Positions 27,814 to 37,241 of a stretch of 64,000 bases of DNA are shown piece by piece; the first letter of the stretch is position 1; every line of letters begins with the position of its first letter. Position numbers and translations under genes: made by a program. Source of the stretch: Candidatus Uabimicrobium amorphum (GTDB taxonomy: Bacteria > Planctomycetota > Uabimicrobiia > Uabimicrobiales > Uabimicrobiaceae); contig NZ_AP019860.1 of the NCBI RefSeq assembly GCF_009002475.1, positions 3,224,001 through 3,288,000 on the forward strand, written 5' to 3'. The notes beneath the pieces are model-generated. The model had not been told where the DNA came from, ran no database searches, and saw only the letters and a program-made list of their open reading frames with translations.

Positions 27814-30774
27814 TTAGCGGTTCTTACTACCAATGCTCTTATACCACTGCTCCCATGCCTTTACCACTTTTTGTCGTTCTTCGTCTCCAACGTAAAAGTG
27901 TATTTCACCAAAATTTTGCTCGGTAAGATCTTCGAGTATGAAAGTCGCTCCTGACTGCAAATGCCAATCTTCGTCTTGCAAAACTTTTAGTAAAAGCGGA
28001 TATGCTTGTGGAACTTCCTTGCTCCCCATTAGGTAATCGAGTAGGGACACCACTTTATACTTTTTCTTACGCAAAGCACTAAAAAACCAATGTTTAATCG
28101 GCAACCTCTTATTTTGCTCCCACCATTCACTATACTTTCTTTTTATGTTCCCCACTTTGTATTGTACAAATGTCAACTTTACAATATATTTCTTCGCAGA
28201 GAACTGATAACGTGGGTGATCTAGGGCTTCTATAATCACAGGAATCGCTCTCTTTTCCCAAAACTTGGTCAATAAGAACGCCGTTTCGATACGCACCTCT
28301 TCTTCATCGCTACGTAGTAATTTACGCAATGATTTTGCAATTCTTTTTGTTTGATAGCGTTGCAGAGTTTGCAATGCCAAAACACGCGAAGCTGTCCGCG
28401 TTGTGTCATTGTGCGCTAACTTTAATAAAGCTCTTGTGACTTCATCGCTACCAATTTGCGATAGGCTTACCGCAGCGACACGACAAACTTCTCGCGAAGA
28501 ATCTCCGGTCATTAGTGCGACTAAACTCTTTACCGACAGACTACTGCGTACCGTTCCCAATGCTTGGGCAACGGCAATGCGCAACCCCTCGTTGTTTGCT
28601 TGCAATTGTCCGAGCAAGACAGGCAAAGCTTTTTCTTCCTGTATTTTTGCAAGTGCTTTCAAAATCGACGCTTTCACAAGAGCCGTTTGTCCACCGTTCT
28701 CCAAAGTATCGGTCAACGGCTTTACTGCATTTTGAACCTTGAGCTCACCTAAGGCATAAATTACGGATTGTTTTACTTCGCGACTTTCGTCATTTAACAT
28801 ACCCAACAGGTATAAATTGGTTAGCTCATTTTTAGGAAGTTCCGCCAAAGCTTCCACAGAGACACTACGCAATGTAGGATTTCCATGTTTTAAGTAACGC
28901 GTGGCTATTTTACGCGAACCATGTGTCAACAAAAACTTGATCAATGATCGCGCTCGTGCGGAATAGTTTTCGATTAAATATTCGACAAGTTTGGTAATCG
29001 CAAATTCTTTACGCGAAAGAGCAACTCCTTTGATAAGAGCTGTACTATTGTCATTTAATCCTAGTTCTGTACGAATATGAAGTAACGCCAAATCTGCAGC
29101 ACCATCAGGAAGTGCTTGGTCTTTCTCCATCAATTCCTGAAACAACAGTGCTGCTTTGCGACGGTCTTTTTGTTTTAACCATCCGTACGAATTGATGATC
29201 ATTTGTTTTAGCTTCAAATCCTTATCTTCTTGAGTATCGAGACGGCGAAAAATACTCTTGTGTAACCTATACCATGAAATCCAGCGCGGATAACTATGAT
29301 TGTCCCAATACAATTGCCATACGTTTTCACGCTCAAGCTTTTTTATTTTATCAATAAGAGGCTCAATCGTACCGCCCTCTTTCTCATAAGAAATAATCTC
29401 TTTGACAAGATTCTTCACTTTTACACTAATGACATGATAACTGACATTTGCGGTGCGTGTACCGTATACAGATTGCAATTTAAAAAAGTCCAGTTCTTTT
29501 AGGTGGTTAAGATAAGTGATCATGTCCTCTTCATCTAAAACAATCACGCGATCGTACTCATCATTTTTCACATTTTCGGTACTGGCAATGAGAAGAACGC
29601 TATCATTGTCTGGTCCACCTGTAATCCGGTAAGAAATAGATGCTCCGTCGATATCACGGACAGAAAAACCTTTCAGCAAACGTATTGCCTGAAAACGACG
29701 ACTATTTTTATGCCACCATTCCCACCATTTTTTCCCCGAATATCCAAAATCTTGGCCAGTGAGTTGTTTGAGTTTCATATAACCAATTTTGCGTAGTGCT
29801 GCATAGTCGCGATAGTATACGCGTCCCAAAACGCTTTCAATCAAAGTGGGAACCAGTTGTTTATTCATCAGCTCGATAATTTCGCGATTATCGGTTTGGA
29901 AACCAACATTTACGAGCCCCACGGCCGCGGCTCCCCGAACAAATTTTTCGTCATAGCGTACCAGAAGCAACAGTTGCGGTATCCAAAACTCACTGAATAG
30001 TTTTTTGTTAAAAGTATCTTCTTGTAAAGTGATGGCAATAACCACGTAGGCAATCAAACGTTTATCTTTAGAATTTGCCATATCTAAAAGTCGACTACGT
30101 ATAGCATCGCTATCTTTCGTTCCCAGAATTTCGGACGCCTTATATGCCACTTGTACTGCGGGGTCTTGCAATGCAGCGACAACAAAATCAATTGCCTCTT
30201 TATCATCAATGCGTGATACTAAATCAATAATATATTTACGTGTTCCTGCATATTTCGCCTTGAAAGCTTCTTTGAGTAGCGGTAAATGCTCTTTCGTTGT
30301 AATTGCAGCAAGAGACAAGAAAGCAGGGTAGCGACTAGTTTGTGTCGGAGATTTTAAAAAATCTAGAATGACGGAATAGGCCCTCTTTTTGTCAATACGA
30401 ATCAGTGCGCGAAATAAGGTAGAAATTCGCGAACGCATGTTTTTATCTAATGTTGTAGAGGATATTAGAGAAAAAGCTTCTTGCACTTCCATCTTACCAA
30501 GGCACTCAGCACACGCCTCTTTTGTTTGAGGTTTGCCTTCTTTTAAGGCTACCAGCAAAAAGGGTATAGATAGCTCCCCTTCATTGAATAGTCTTTTTAA
30601 AGATCTCTTCGCCGACGATGACGGCCACTTTTCCAGATCAGATATCCATGCTTCGATTTGTTGAATTTTTTTCTCGTCGGGTTGTTGTTTTTGCTCATCA
30701 GGTTTTTTCTCTTGCTGAGAATACAGACAAGTACATACTAGCAGGAAGGTTAACATTATTTGTTTCATTTTCAT
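27814..30774 (-). CDS. Secreted HEAT-repeat protein
   Basis: A 986-aa protein. It starts MKMKQIMLTFLLVCTCLYSQQ (Sec signal; the Cys residues could also form a weak lipobox), with GGAGAATGTAG before the ATG. HEAT-like repeats occupy residues about 60-260 and 640-850 (e.g. SREVKQSVIYALGELKVQNAV, GLRIAVAQALGTVRSSLSV, DEEEVRIETAFLLTKFWEK). Between them is a less regular central domain with HDxxxYP-like aromatic motifs, including a YSGKKWWEWWHKNSRRFQ stretch that recurs near the end as KRKYSEWWEQNKRLP. These repeated Trp-rich segments are seen in planctomycete HEAT proteins. It probably acts as an extracytoplasmic protein-binding scaffold; partners are unknown. Confidence 0.78.
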   Translation of the reverse strand: MKMKQIMLTFLLVCTCLYSQQEKKPDEQKQQPDEKKIQQIEAWISDLEKWPSSSAKRSLKRLFNEGELSIPFLLVALKEGKPQTKEACAECLGKMEVQEAFSLISSTTLDKNMRSRISTLFRALIRIDKKRAYSVILDFLKSPTQTSRYPAFLSLAAITTKEHLPLLKEAFKAKYAGTRKYIIDLVSRIDDKEAIDFVVAALQDPAVQVAYKASEILGTKDSDAIRSRLLDMANSKDKRLIAYVVIAITLQEDTFNKKLFSEFWIPQLLLLVRYDEKFVRGAAAVGLVNVGFQTDNREIIELMNKQLVPTLIESVLGRVYYRDYAALRKIGYMKLKQLTGQDFGYSGKKWWEWWHKNSRRFQAIRLLKGFSVRDIDGASISYRITGGPDNDSVLLIASTENVKNDEYDRVIVLDEEDMITYLNHLKELDFFKLQSVYGTRTANVSYHVISVKVKNLVKEIISYEKEGGTIEPLIDKIKKLERENVWQLYWDNHSYPRWISWYRLHKSIFRRLDTQEDKDLKLKQMIINSYGWLKQKDRRKAALLFQELMEKDQALPDGAADLALLHIRTELGLNDNSTALIKGVALSRKEFAITKLVEYLIENYSARARSLIKFLLTHGSRKIATRYLKHGNPTLRSVSVEALAELPKNELTNLYLLGMLNDESREVKQSVIYALGELKVQNAVKPLTDTLENGGQTALVKASILKALAKIQEEKALPVLLGQLQANNEGLRIAVAQALGTVRSSLSVKSLVALMTGDSSREVCRVAAVSLSQIGSDEVTRALLKLAHNDTTRTASRVLALQTLQRYQTKRIAKSLRKLLRSDEEEVRIETAFLLTKFWEKRAIPVIIEALDHPRYQFSAKKYIVKLTFVQYKVGNIKRKYSEWWEQNKRLPIKHWFFSALRKKKYKVVSLLDYLMGSKEVPQAYPLLLKVLQDEDWHLQSGATFILEDLTEQNFGEIHFYVGDEERQKVVKAWEQWYKSIGSKNR

Positions 30775-31068
30775 CTACATTCTCCGACACATTCTCTTAT
30801 AAGTGTAATTAACATAAGTATTTAAGATTTGGCGACATTATAACACACACGACAAAATCGTCAAAAGTTTTTCACATTAATTGTGAGAAATTTTTTTGTA
30901 CAATCCAAGATTATTTCTCTCTGAACACAGTTTATGGAAGAAAAAATAAAATATTATCGTGCGTTGTTTACGCTTGTGGCATAATAATGTTACAGCACAA
31001 CCCACAACAAACAATTTATTTTACCCACTATATATTATGCTTTTATCACATTTTGAAAGGAAAAAACT

Positions 31069-31956
31069 ATGCGTTTTATGTTTGCTCTTGCAATTCTTTG
31101 CAGTATATGTATATTTGCTGATGAAGGAATTCGAATAGACAACAGTCCTATTTCGAAAGAAAAATATGGACATAGTTGGCATCTTGCTTCACATTTTGAT
31201 GCCCCCGAAAGTGCATATTACGATGCAAACACTGATACCATTTATGTATCCAATGTTGCCGGAAGTCCTACAGACAAAGATGGAAAAGGCTTTATTCAAA
31301 AATTGAAGAGTGACGGCACAATGCTAAATGCATCGTGGGTGACAGGCCTTAACGCTCCCAAGGGAATTCGTATTCACAAAGGAACTCTATGGGTAAGTGA
31401 CATTGATCGCGTAATTGCGGTAAACGTCAAAGATGGCAAAAAAGTAAAAGAAATCAGTGTACCAGGCTCTGCTTTCTTAAACGACATTGCTATTGATAAA
31501 AATGGCGTTGTTTATGTTTCGGATATGATGGCAAACAAAATATTTAAGATAGAAAACGACACACCATCCGTACTTACAGCAGGTGCAGAGGTCGAATATC
31601 CCAATGGATTGTTGTTGCAAGGTGATGATCTTGTTGTTGCTGCTTGGGGAAGTCGCGGACGCAAAGGAAGTCTGTACTCTGTAAATGTAAAGACAAAGAA
31701 GAAAAAATCCATTACAAAACCTCTAGGAAATCTCGATGGTCTAGAAGTTGACACCGCTGGTAACTACCTCGTTTCGGATTGGGTCGCTGGAAAAGTATTT
31801 CGCATCAGCAAAGATGGAAATGTAAAACTACTTTTACACGGCTTTAGAGGAAGTGCTGACATTGGATTTATTCCACAAAAGCAGATGCTAATAGTTCCAC
31901 GTATGAAAGAAAGTGCGGTAACAGCTTACGACCTTAGCAAATATCCTAAGAAGTAG
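31069..31956 (+). CDS. Secreted SMP-30/NHL-type beta-propeller protein
   Basis: A 295-aa protein with a signal peptide (MRFMFALAILCSICIFAD) and GAAAGGAAAAAACT upstream of the ATG. The rest is a repeating beta-propeller: YDANTDTIYVSNVAGSP, LNAPKGIRIHKGTLWVSDI, LNDIAIDKNGVVYVSDMMA, VEYPNGLLLQGDDLVVAAWG and LDGLEVDTAGNYLVSDWVAG, typical of the SMP-30/gluconolactonase/LRE-like family. Such exported propellers bind or hydrolyse lactones, or act as binding modules; the substrate is not predictable. A 14-bp perfect inverted repeat lies in the 88-bp gap to the next gene. Confidence 0.82.
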   Translation: MRFMFALAILCSICIFADEGIRIDNSPISKEKYGHSWHLASHFDAPESAYYDANTDTIYVSNVAGSPTDKDGKGFIQKLKSDGTMLNASWVTGLNAPKGIRIHKGTLWVSDIDRVIAVNVKDGKKVKEISVPGSAFLNDIAIDKNGVVYVSDMMANKIFKIENDTPSVLTAGAEVEYPNGLLLQGDDLVVAAWGSRGRKGSLYSVNVKTKKKKSITKPLGNLDGLEVDTAGNYLVSDWVAGKVFRISKDGNVKLLLHGFRGSADIGFIPQKQMLIVPRMKESAVTAYDLSKYPKK

Positions 31957-31964
31957 CATTACAA

Positions 31965-32026
31965 TACTCAAGTTGCGACTTCTCAGGCATTACAAAATAA
32001 ACACATTCTCCATCGCAACTTGAGTA
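31965..32026 (+). other. Perfect 14-bp inverted repeat between genes
   Basis: TACTCAAGTTGCGA (31965-31978) and TCGCAACTTGAGTA (32013-32026) pair perfectly around a 34-base loop. No T-run follows, so it is a poor intrinsic terminator. It ends 18 bp before the next start codon, so it could shape that gene's leader or protect the upstream mRNA. Confidence 0.6.
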
Positions 32027-32044
32027 CAACAGAAAGGATAATGT

Positions 32045-33679
32045 ATGTCGATACAAATTAAATTATTGCTAAATGAAATTCCTCATCATACATTGACAAG
32101 CCTAGGTATAAATCGTGCCGTATTAATGACATCTGAAAACGGCAAAGTTATGATCACCACAGATCTTAATCCTGAAAATTTACGTGAAATCAATGGTCTA
32201 GAAGTACTTTCCGAAACACGTCAGGAAGAAGAAGTCCACTCAATCACGATGACGGTTCTTAAATTAGACGAACAACTGATGCACGAAGCCACCGAGCATT
32301 TACCAAACCGCTATCGCCTTATTTCCGAGTTAGATACTATACTCAAGCACAACAAAGATGTTTATGTTGCTTACGTAATCACCCATTACAACCCACAACA
32401 AAAACCTTGTGGTCCTTTGACAGTCAATATTGGTGGTGATTGCTACCGTAATGACGATGCCATAAAAGACCTGACATCTATTTTACGTCGTACCAAAGAC
32501 TTAGCGAAGGCGATGCTAAAAAAATCTGTAATGATATTCCCCGACATACCTGCGCTCCACGGTGGTAAGAAAGGTGAATGGATTATCCTCAACAAAGATG
32601 GTGAAAAAATAGATGGTATCTCCGAAGAAGCTATCATAGCATTGGGATCGGCCATTATTCCAAAAGGCATCCTTTTCTTAAATAGATACAAAGAGCTACA
32701 AGCAAAGCAAATGGGGATTTGCGACTCATTTCCGCAGCAAAATTATATGAAGCCAGACTCGGGTTCACCAGATGTACTCTCGGGCATTTTTTGGCGTGGA
32801 GATCGCAAAGATAAAGATATAAATCTTTGTGAATCTTGGGCAAAGCGCAATGTAGATTTACATGGAATTACATGTTTGCCACATAATTTAGGCGGAACTC
32901 TCGATCCTTCTGCACGTCCAACAGGTTATGGAGTTGCAACAACCGCAATTGAGCTAGCAAAAAATTACTACAGCGATCGCAGTGTCCAAGAATTAAAGTT
33001 TCTGATTGAAGCGGCGGGAGGCGTTGGACGCAACGCAATCGAATCCTTGACGCAAATACACGGTGTCCCCACACAAAACATTACGGTCTTTGATCGCGCT
33101 GATGCGGCGTGCAAATTTATGCAAGAGCGCTTTCCGGGAATCCATACCATAACTCTCGGGCACAAAGATTTTTATTTGTGGCGCCTTGCCAACGATAAAA
33201 TTCAATACGATGTATGGATTAACAACGGAGAAGGTGACAATACAACGCCTCAATACATTGCAGAACTGATCGCTTGCGGCGTACGTATTTTTTGCGGAGG
33301 TGCAAATAATTTCTTAGAAGTGGCCACAGAAAAAGAAAATTTACAAAAAATATTCTCTGCAGGAGGATGGGCATGGCCAGACTCTGCCACCAGTGCCGGT
33401 GGTTGGACTTTGGCAGTAATTGATGTGATGACAAGATGCCAAGGACAAAAATCAAACACCGTAGAAAAACAAAAACAAATTCTAGACACCATCACGTCGC
33501 GCAATACCAAACTGATACAAGACGTACTAGCCACATTTCCCGAAAAACCAGCAGGTCAACAACTTTGGGACCGCGTTGAAAAACTTATTCAGGAAAGAGT
33601 TGTCAAAACGCTCAATCTCGAATTGAGTCCGGAAGAAATTTTCAAGCTGGCAGACACCTCAAACTGGAAACTTACCTAA
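32045..33679 (+). CDS. Divergent Glu/Leu/Phe dehydrogenase-like protein
   Basis: A 544-aa protein. Residues about 125-220 contain NIGGDCYRNDDAIKDLTSI and FPDIPALHGGKKGEWIIL, reminiscent of the substrate domain of amino-acid dehydrogenases. Residues about 290-440 look like their NAD domain: ARPTGYGVATTAIELAKNYY, LKFLIEAAGGVGRNAIESL (a GxGxxG-like loop), ITVFDRADAACKF and CGVRIFCGGANNFLEV (like the GANNP motif). The usual second glycine of the loop and the catalytic Lys/Asp pair are not clearly recognisable, and the N-terminal ~110 residues match nothing I know. ACAGAAAGGATAATGT precedes the ATG. Oxidoreductase activity is uncertain. Confidence 0.55.
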   Translation: MSIQIKLLLNEIPHHTLTSLGINRAVLMTSENGKVMITTDLNPENLREINGLEVLSETRQEEEVHSITMTVLKLDEQLMHEATEHLPNRYRLISELDTILKHNKDVYVAYVITHYNPQQKPCGPLTVNIGGDCYRNDDAIKDLTSILRRTKDLAKAMLKKSVMIFPDIPALHGGKKGEWIILNKDGEKIDGISEEAIIALGSAIIPKGILFLNRYKELQAKQMGICDSFPQQNYMKPDSGSPDVLSGIFWRGDRKDKDINLCESWAKRNVDLHGITCLPHNLGGTLDPSARPTGYGVATTAIELAKNYYSDRSVQELKFLIEAAGGVGRNAIESLTQIHGVPTQNITVFDRADAACKFMQERFPGIHTITLGHKDFYLWRLANDKIQYDVWINNGEGDNTTPQYIAELIACGVRIFCGGANNFLEVATEKENLQKIFSAGGWAWPDSATSAGGWTLAVIDVMTRCQGQKSNTVEKQKQILDTITSRNTKLIQDVLATFPEKPAGQQLWDRVEKLIQERVVKTLNLELSPEEIFKLADTSNWKLT

Positions 33680-33701
33680 GTAAAAGACAACAAGGCTAGC
33701 T

Positions 33702-33843
33702 GTTCTCTAAAACTACATATAAAGACGGAACGCACCAGCGTGTCATTCCCGCATAAGCGGGAAACCAGCAACTTAAAGTCAACTTGTCAGCGCCTGGGTC
33801 CCTGCTTTCGCAGGGATGACAACCGAAGCTAGTTTTAGAGAAC
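33702..33843. repeat. Interspersed element with GTTCTCTAAAACTA termini and TCATTCCCGC core
   Basis: The 14-bp terminal inverted repeats GTTCTCTAAAACTA (33702-33715) and TAGTTTTAGAGAAC (33830-33843) are perfect. The core, 33741-33820, begins TGTCATTCCCGC and ends CAGGGATGAC, with a CCCGCATAAGCGGG hairpin and a CCCTGCTTTCGCAGGG hairpin. The core is shared with 44434-44513, which lacks these termini. This type of core recurs in many bacterial genomes as a palindromic dispersed repeat. Confidence 0.8.
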
Positions 33844-33888
33844 ACCTTTGAATAACTACATCTCAAACAAACCCAGAAAGCAAACCAA

Positions 33889-34362
33889 ATGAGTATTACC
33901 TATTTAAAAGGAGATGCCACGTCTCCACAAATATCTGGAAATAAAATTATATGTCATATATGTAATGACGTCGGAGGGTGGGGTAAAGGTTTCGTATTGG
34001 CTTTGTCAAAAAAATGGCCACAACCAGAAAAAGACTACCGCGAGTGGCATCGTGACAGAGAAAACAATGACTTTGCCTTAGGAAGCGTACGCTTTGTCAC
34101 CGTAGAACAAGATTTACATGTTGCGAATATGATCGGGCAACGTGGAAATCGTCCCTCAAAAGACAATCCCCCCATCCGCTATGAAGCCGTGGAACAAGCC
34201 ATAGAAAAGGTCACTCAAAAAGCGCAAGAGTTACAGGCTTCCGTACACATGCCGCGTATTGGTTGTGGTCTAGCGGGAGGAAAATGGGAAAACATTGAAC
34301 CGATACTCAAAAAACACCTTCTTGCCAATCACATTCCTACATATGTTTACGACTTTGCATAA
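33889..34362 (+). CDS. Macro-domain protein (TARG1/ALC1-like ADP-ribose hydrolase)
   Basis: A 157-aa single macro domain. Marks are ITYLKGDATSPQI at the start, ICHICNDVGGWGKGFVLALSKKWP (the N..G.WG.GF segment binding ADP-ribose), LGSVRFVTV, VANMIGQRG and VHMPRIGCGLAGGKWENI. The layout is that of the TARG1/ALC1-like class, whose members remove ADP-ribose from glutamates or DNA bases or hydrolyse O-acetyl-ADP-ribose. No DarT-like toxin gene is adjacent, so a DarG antitoxin role is not supported. It stands alone, with weak upstream ribosome-binding context. Confidence 0.87.
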   Translation: MSITYLKGDATSPQISGNKIICHICNDVGGWGKGFVLALSKKWPQPEKDYREWHRDRENNDFALGSVRFVTVEQDLHVANMIGQRGNRPSKDNPPIRYEAVEQAIEKVTQKAQELQASVHMPRIGCGLAGGKWENIEPILKKHLLANHIPTYVYDFA

Positions 34363-34505
34363 AATTCTCATAAGTTCCGCACTCACCGACTCTAACGTTT
34401 TTGGTGGTTCATATAAAACCACCAAATTTGCAACATTCATGAAAATGAACCATATTCCAGATTTTGCTTTTAATCGTTGTCATCGCATGACACAATAGAG
34501 AAGCA

Positions 34506-34548
34506 GGGCGTGTCATTGATCAAACAAACTTTAATCAATGACACTCCC
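34506..34548. repeat. Short inverted repeat related to the 52.9-kb MITE termini
   Basis: GGGCGTGTCATTGAT (34506-34520) and ATCAATGACACTCCC (34534-34548) form a near-perfect stem around 13 bases. The arms resemble the TAGGGCGTGTCATCAATTAA termini of the element at 52901-53062, so this may be a shrunken relative. It lies in the leader region before the molybdenum hydroxylase operon. Confidence 0.6.
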
Positions 34549-34592
34549 AATACTGAAGATGTTAAATATCTTTGTACCTCCAGGAGGTTTAT

Positions 34593-35069
34593 ATGGTTCA
34601 ACTAAAGATCAATCAAAAAAAATACGAAATTGAAGCCGATAAATCCATGCCTCTGCTGTGGGCATTACGCGATAAAGTCGGTTTAAACGGAACTAAATTT
34701 GGTTGCGGGGTTGCCCAATGTGGGGCCTGCACCGTTCATGTTGATGGGGAGGCTGTTCGTTCTTGTGTCACACCTATTTCCGCTGTAGAAGGAAAAGAAA
34801 TCACCACCATAGAAGGTTTATCCCCTGACCTCAGTCATCCTCTACAACAAGCATGGATTGCCGAAGATGTCCCTCAATGTGGATATTGCCAATCAGGGCA
34901 AATTATGAGTGCCGCTGTACTACTCAAGCACAATGATCAACCAACAGACGAAGACATCAACGATGTCATGACGGGTAATATTTGTCGTTGTGGAACTTAT
35001 AACCGCATTCGCCGTGCCATACACCAAGCTGCCAAAACAGTGAGAAAGCAAAAGGAGGATAATTCATGA
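34593..35069 (+). CDS. iorA: Molybdenum hydroxylase [2Fe-2S] subunit (isoquinoline 1-oxidoreductase alpha-like)
   Basis: A 158-aa protein. ATG 34593 follows CCAGGAGGTTTAT; an earlier in-frame ATG at 34572 precedes that site. It has both cluster-binding motifs of the xanthine dehydrogenase small subunit: the plant-type [16 protein letters not shown]...RSC set (residues about 40-65) and the second set [12 protein letters not shown] with [16 protein letters not shown] (residues about 98-145). It carries electrons from the molybdenum site in the large subunit encoded next, with which it overlaps by 4 bp (ATGA). The two-subunit plan without a FAD subunit is that of IorAB-type enzymes. Confidence 0.92.
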   Translation: MVQLKINQKKYEIEADKSMPLLWALRDKVGLNGTKFGCGVAQCGACTVHVDGEAVRSCVTPISAVEGKEITTIEGLSPDLSHPLQQAWIAEDVPQCGYCQSGQIMSAAVLLKHNDQPTDEDINDVMTGNICRCGTYNRIRRAIHQAAKTVRKQKEDNS

Positions 35070-37231
35070 GAATCATCAATGGAATGACTCGCCGTTCTTT
35101 TCTCAAAACTAGCGCCGCAGTTTTAGGTGGTTTAGTTATTGGTTTTCAACTACCCAGTAGTGGAAGACGCATAGAAGCCAAAAGTAAATGGGCCTCTGCT
35201 GATATCGCCAATGCCTTTTTACGCATAGATGAAGATGGTTCCATTACCATAATGGTCAACCATTCGGAAATGGGGCAAGGAGTCTACACTTCACTACCAA
35301 TGATCGTCGCAGAAGAACTGGATTGTGATTGGAACGATGTCCGTATTGAGCCTGCTCCTGTCAATATGGTGTATAGCCACACAACATTTGGTTCACAGAT
35401 GACCGGTGGTAGTAGTAGTGTTTGGACAGAGTGGGAACGTCTGCGTTTAGTTGGTGCCACAGGCAAGGCAATGTTAATCGCTGCCGCTGCAAAAACCTGG
35501 GAGGTAGCTGCGGAAAGTTGTCGCGCGGAAAACAGTGTTGTATACCACGATGCCAGCAAACGTCAACTTACCTATGGACAGTTAACAAAACAAGCCTCAC
35601 AAATGTCTACTCCAAAACAAGTCTCCTTAAAAGATCCCAAAGACTTTAAAATAATTGGTACACCTGTAAAACGTTTGGATACACCAGAGAAAACCAATGG
35701 CCAAGCCGTTTTTGGTATCGATGTAAACCTTCCGGGAATGTTAACGGCTGTTGTTAGACGTTCTCCGGTATTCGGTGGAAAAGTAAAAAGCTTTTCGGCA
35801 GATAAAGCAAAGGCAATCAAAGGTGTACAATCCGTTATACAAATCAGTTCAGGTGTTGCCGTAATTGCCGATGATTTTTGGACCGCAAAAATCGGAGCAC
35901 AAGCAGTAGAAATCGTTTGGGATGAAGGACCAGATGCAAATTTAAGTACACAGCAACAAAGTGAACAATACGCCGCTTTAGCAAACACCCCAGGAGCTGT
36001 TGCTAGAAAGAAAGGTAACATCACCACTGCGATGGACGTTTCGGCAAAGAAACTCGAAGCGGTATACGAAGTTCCTTATCTTGCGCATGCACCGATGGAG
36101 CCACTAAACTGTGTCGCTGATGTACGCAAAGACGGCTGCGACGTGTGGACAGGTACACAATTACAAACGGCGGAACATGCCACAGCAAAAGCAATCACAG
36201 GTCTACCGGCAGAGAAAGTTAAAATTCACACAACTTTACTTGGTGGTGGATTTGGGCGTCGTGCGGTACCCGACTGTCACTTTGTGAGTGAAGCCGTGCA
36301 AATATCTAAAGCAATACAAAAACCAGTAAAAGTCGTATGGACGCGCGAAGATGACATTCAAGGTGGTTGGTATCGGCCGAGATATTACCATAAACTTTCC
36401 GCTGGCATCAACGATGACAAAAAACCCATTGCGTGGAAACACACCATTGTCGGACAATCCATCACCGCAGGGACACCTTTTGAAGCGTTTATGGTACGCC
36501 ATGGTGTAGATGTCACTTCCGTGGAAGGTGCGGAAAATCTTCCGTATGCTATCCCCAACGTACTCGTTGACCTACATAGCCCAAGACACAAAGTGCCCGT
36601 ACTATGGTGGCGCGCCGTAGGTGGAACACACAATGCTTTTGCTGTTGAATGCTTTCTGGATGAGGTAGCTCATGCCGCAGGAAAAGATCCTTATGAGTTC
36701 CGACGCGAACTACTTGCCAGTGAACCGCGTCATCTCAAGGCACTTGAATTGGCCATCAGTAAATCTAACTGGGGCAAACCACTACCGAAAGGCCACGGAC
36801 GCGGTTTAGCAGTACACTCGTGCTTTGGTAGTTTTGTTGCACAAGTTGCCGAAGTTTCTGTTTCCAAAGAAGGAAAGGTCAAAGTTCACAATGTCGTTTG
36901 TGCTGTTGACTGCGGTCCTATTGTAAACCCCAATACCATCGACGCACAAATAGAAGGTGGAATTGCCTTTGGTTTAGCGGCCGCTCTTCATGGTGAGGTT
37001 ACCTTGAAAAATGGACGCGCGGAACAAAGCAATTTCTATGATTACAAAGTATTGCGTATGGATGAAATGCCCAAGGTCGAAACGCATATCGTACCGAGTA
37101 CGGACAAAATGGGGGGAATTGGAGAAGTTGCCGTGCCACCTATTGCCCCTGCTGTCGTCAACGCGATCTTTGACGCCACAGGTAAACGTGTGCGTCAATT
37201 ACCGATAAGTAGCGAAGACTTACGCTCATAA
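35066..37231 (+). CDS. iorB: Molybdopterin-binding subunit of xanthine dehydrogenase family (isoquinoline 1-oxidoreductase beta-like)
   Basis: A 721-aa protein. It begins with a twin-arginine signal, [17 protein letters not shown], after six residues, so the enzyme is probably exported folded to the periplasm, with the small subunit co-transported. Family motifs: [122 protein letters not shown] and the catalytic-Glu region [25 protein letters not shown] precedes the ATG. It hydroxylates an N-heterocycle or aldehyde; the substrate is unknown. The downstream cytochrome is its likely electron acceptor. Confidence 0.9.
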   Translation: MRIINGMTRRSFLKTSAAVLGGLVIGFQLPSSGRRIEAKSKWASADIANAFLRIDEDGSITIMVNHSEMGQGVYTSLPMIVAEELDCDWNDVRIEPAPVNMVYSHTTFGSQMTGGSSSVWTEWERLRLVGATGKAMLIAAAAKTWEVAAESCRAENSVVYHDASKRQLTYGQLTKQASQMSTPKQVSLKDPKDFKIIGTPVKRLDTPEKTNGQAVFGIDVNLPGMLTAVVRRSPVFGGKVKSFSADKAKAIKGVQSVIQISSGVAVIADDFWTAKIGAQAVEIVWDEGPDANLSTQQQSEQYAALANTPGAVARKKGNITTAMDVSAKKLEAVYEVPYLAHAPMEPLNCVADVRKDGCDVWTGTQLQTAEHATAKAITGLPAEKVKIHTTLLGGGFGRRAVPDCHFVSEAVQISKAIQKPVKVVWTREDDIQGGWYRPRYYHKLSAGINDDKKPIAWKHTIVGQSITAGTPFEAFMVRHGVDVTSVEGAENLPYAIPNVLVDLHSPRHKVPVLWWRAVGGTHNAFAVECFLDEVAHAAGKDPYEFRRELLASEPRHLKALELAISKSNWGKPLPKGHGRGLAVHSCFGSFVAQVAEVSVSKEGKVKVHNVVCAVDCGPIVNPNTIDAQIEGGIAFGLAAALHGEVTLKNGRAEQSNFYDYKVLRMDEMPKVETHIVPSTDKMGGIGEVAVPPIAPAVVNAIFDATGKRVRQLPISSEDLRS

Positions 37232-37241
37232 AGGAGAAGAG

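Noticed and set aside
33889..34362. DarG antitoxin of a DarTG system
   Set aside because: No DarT-like gene on either side; the adjacent genes are a dehydrogenase-like protein and the IorAB operon.
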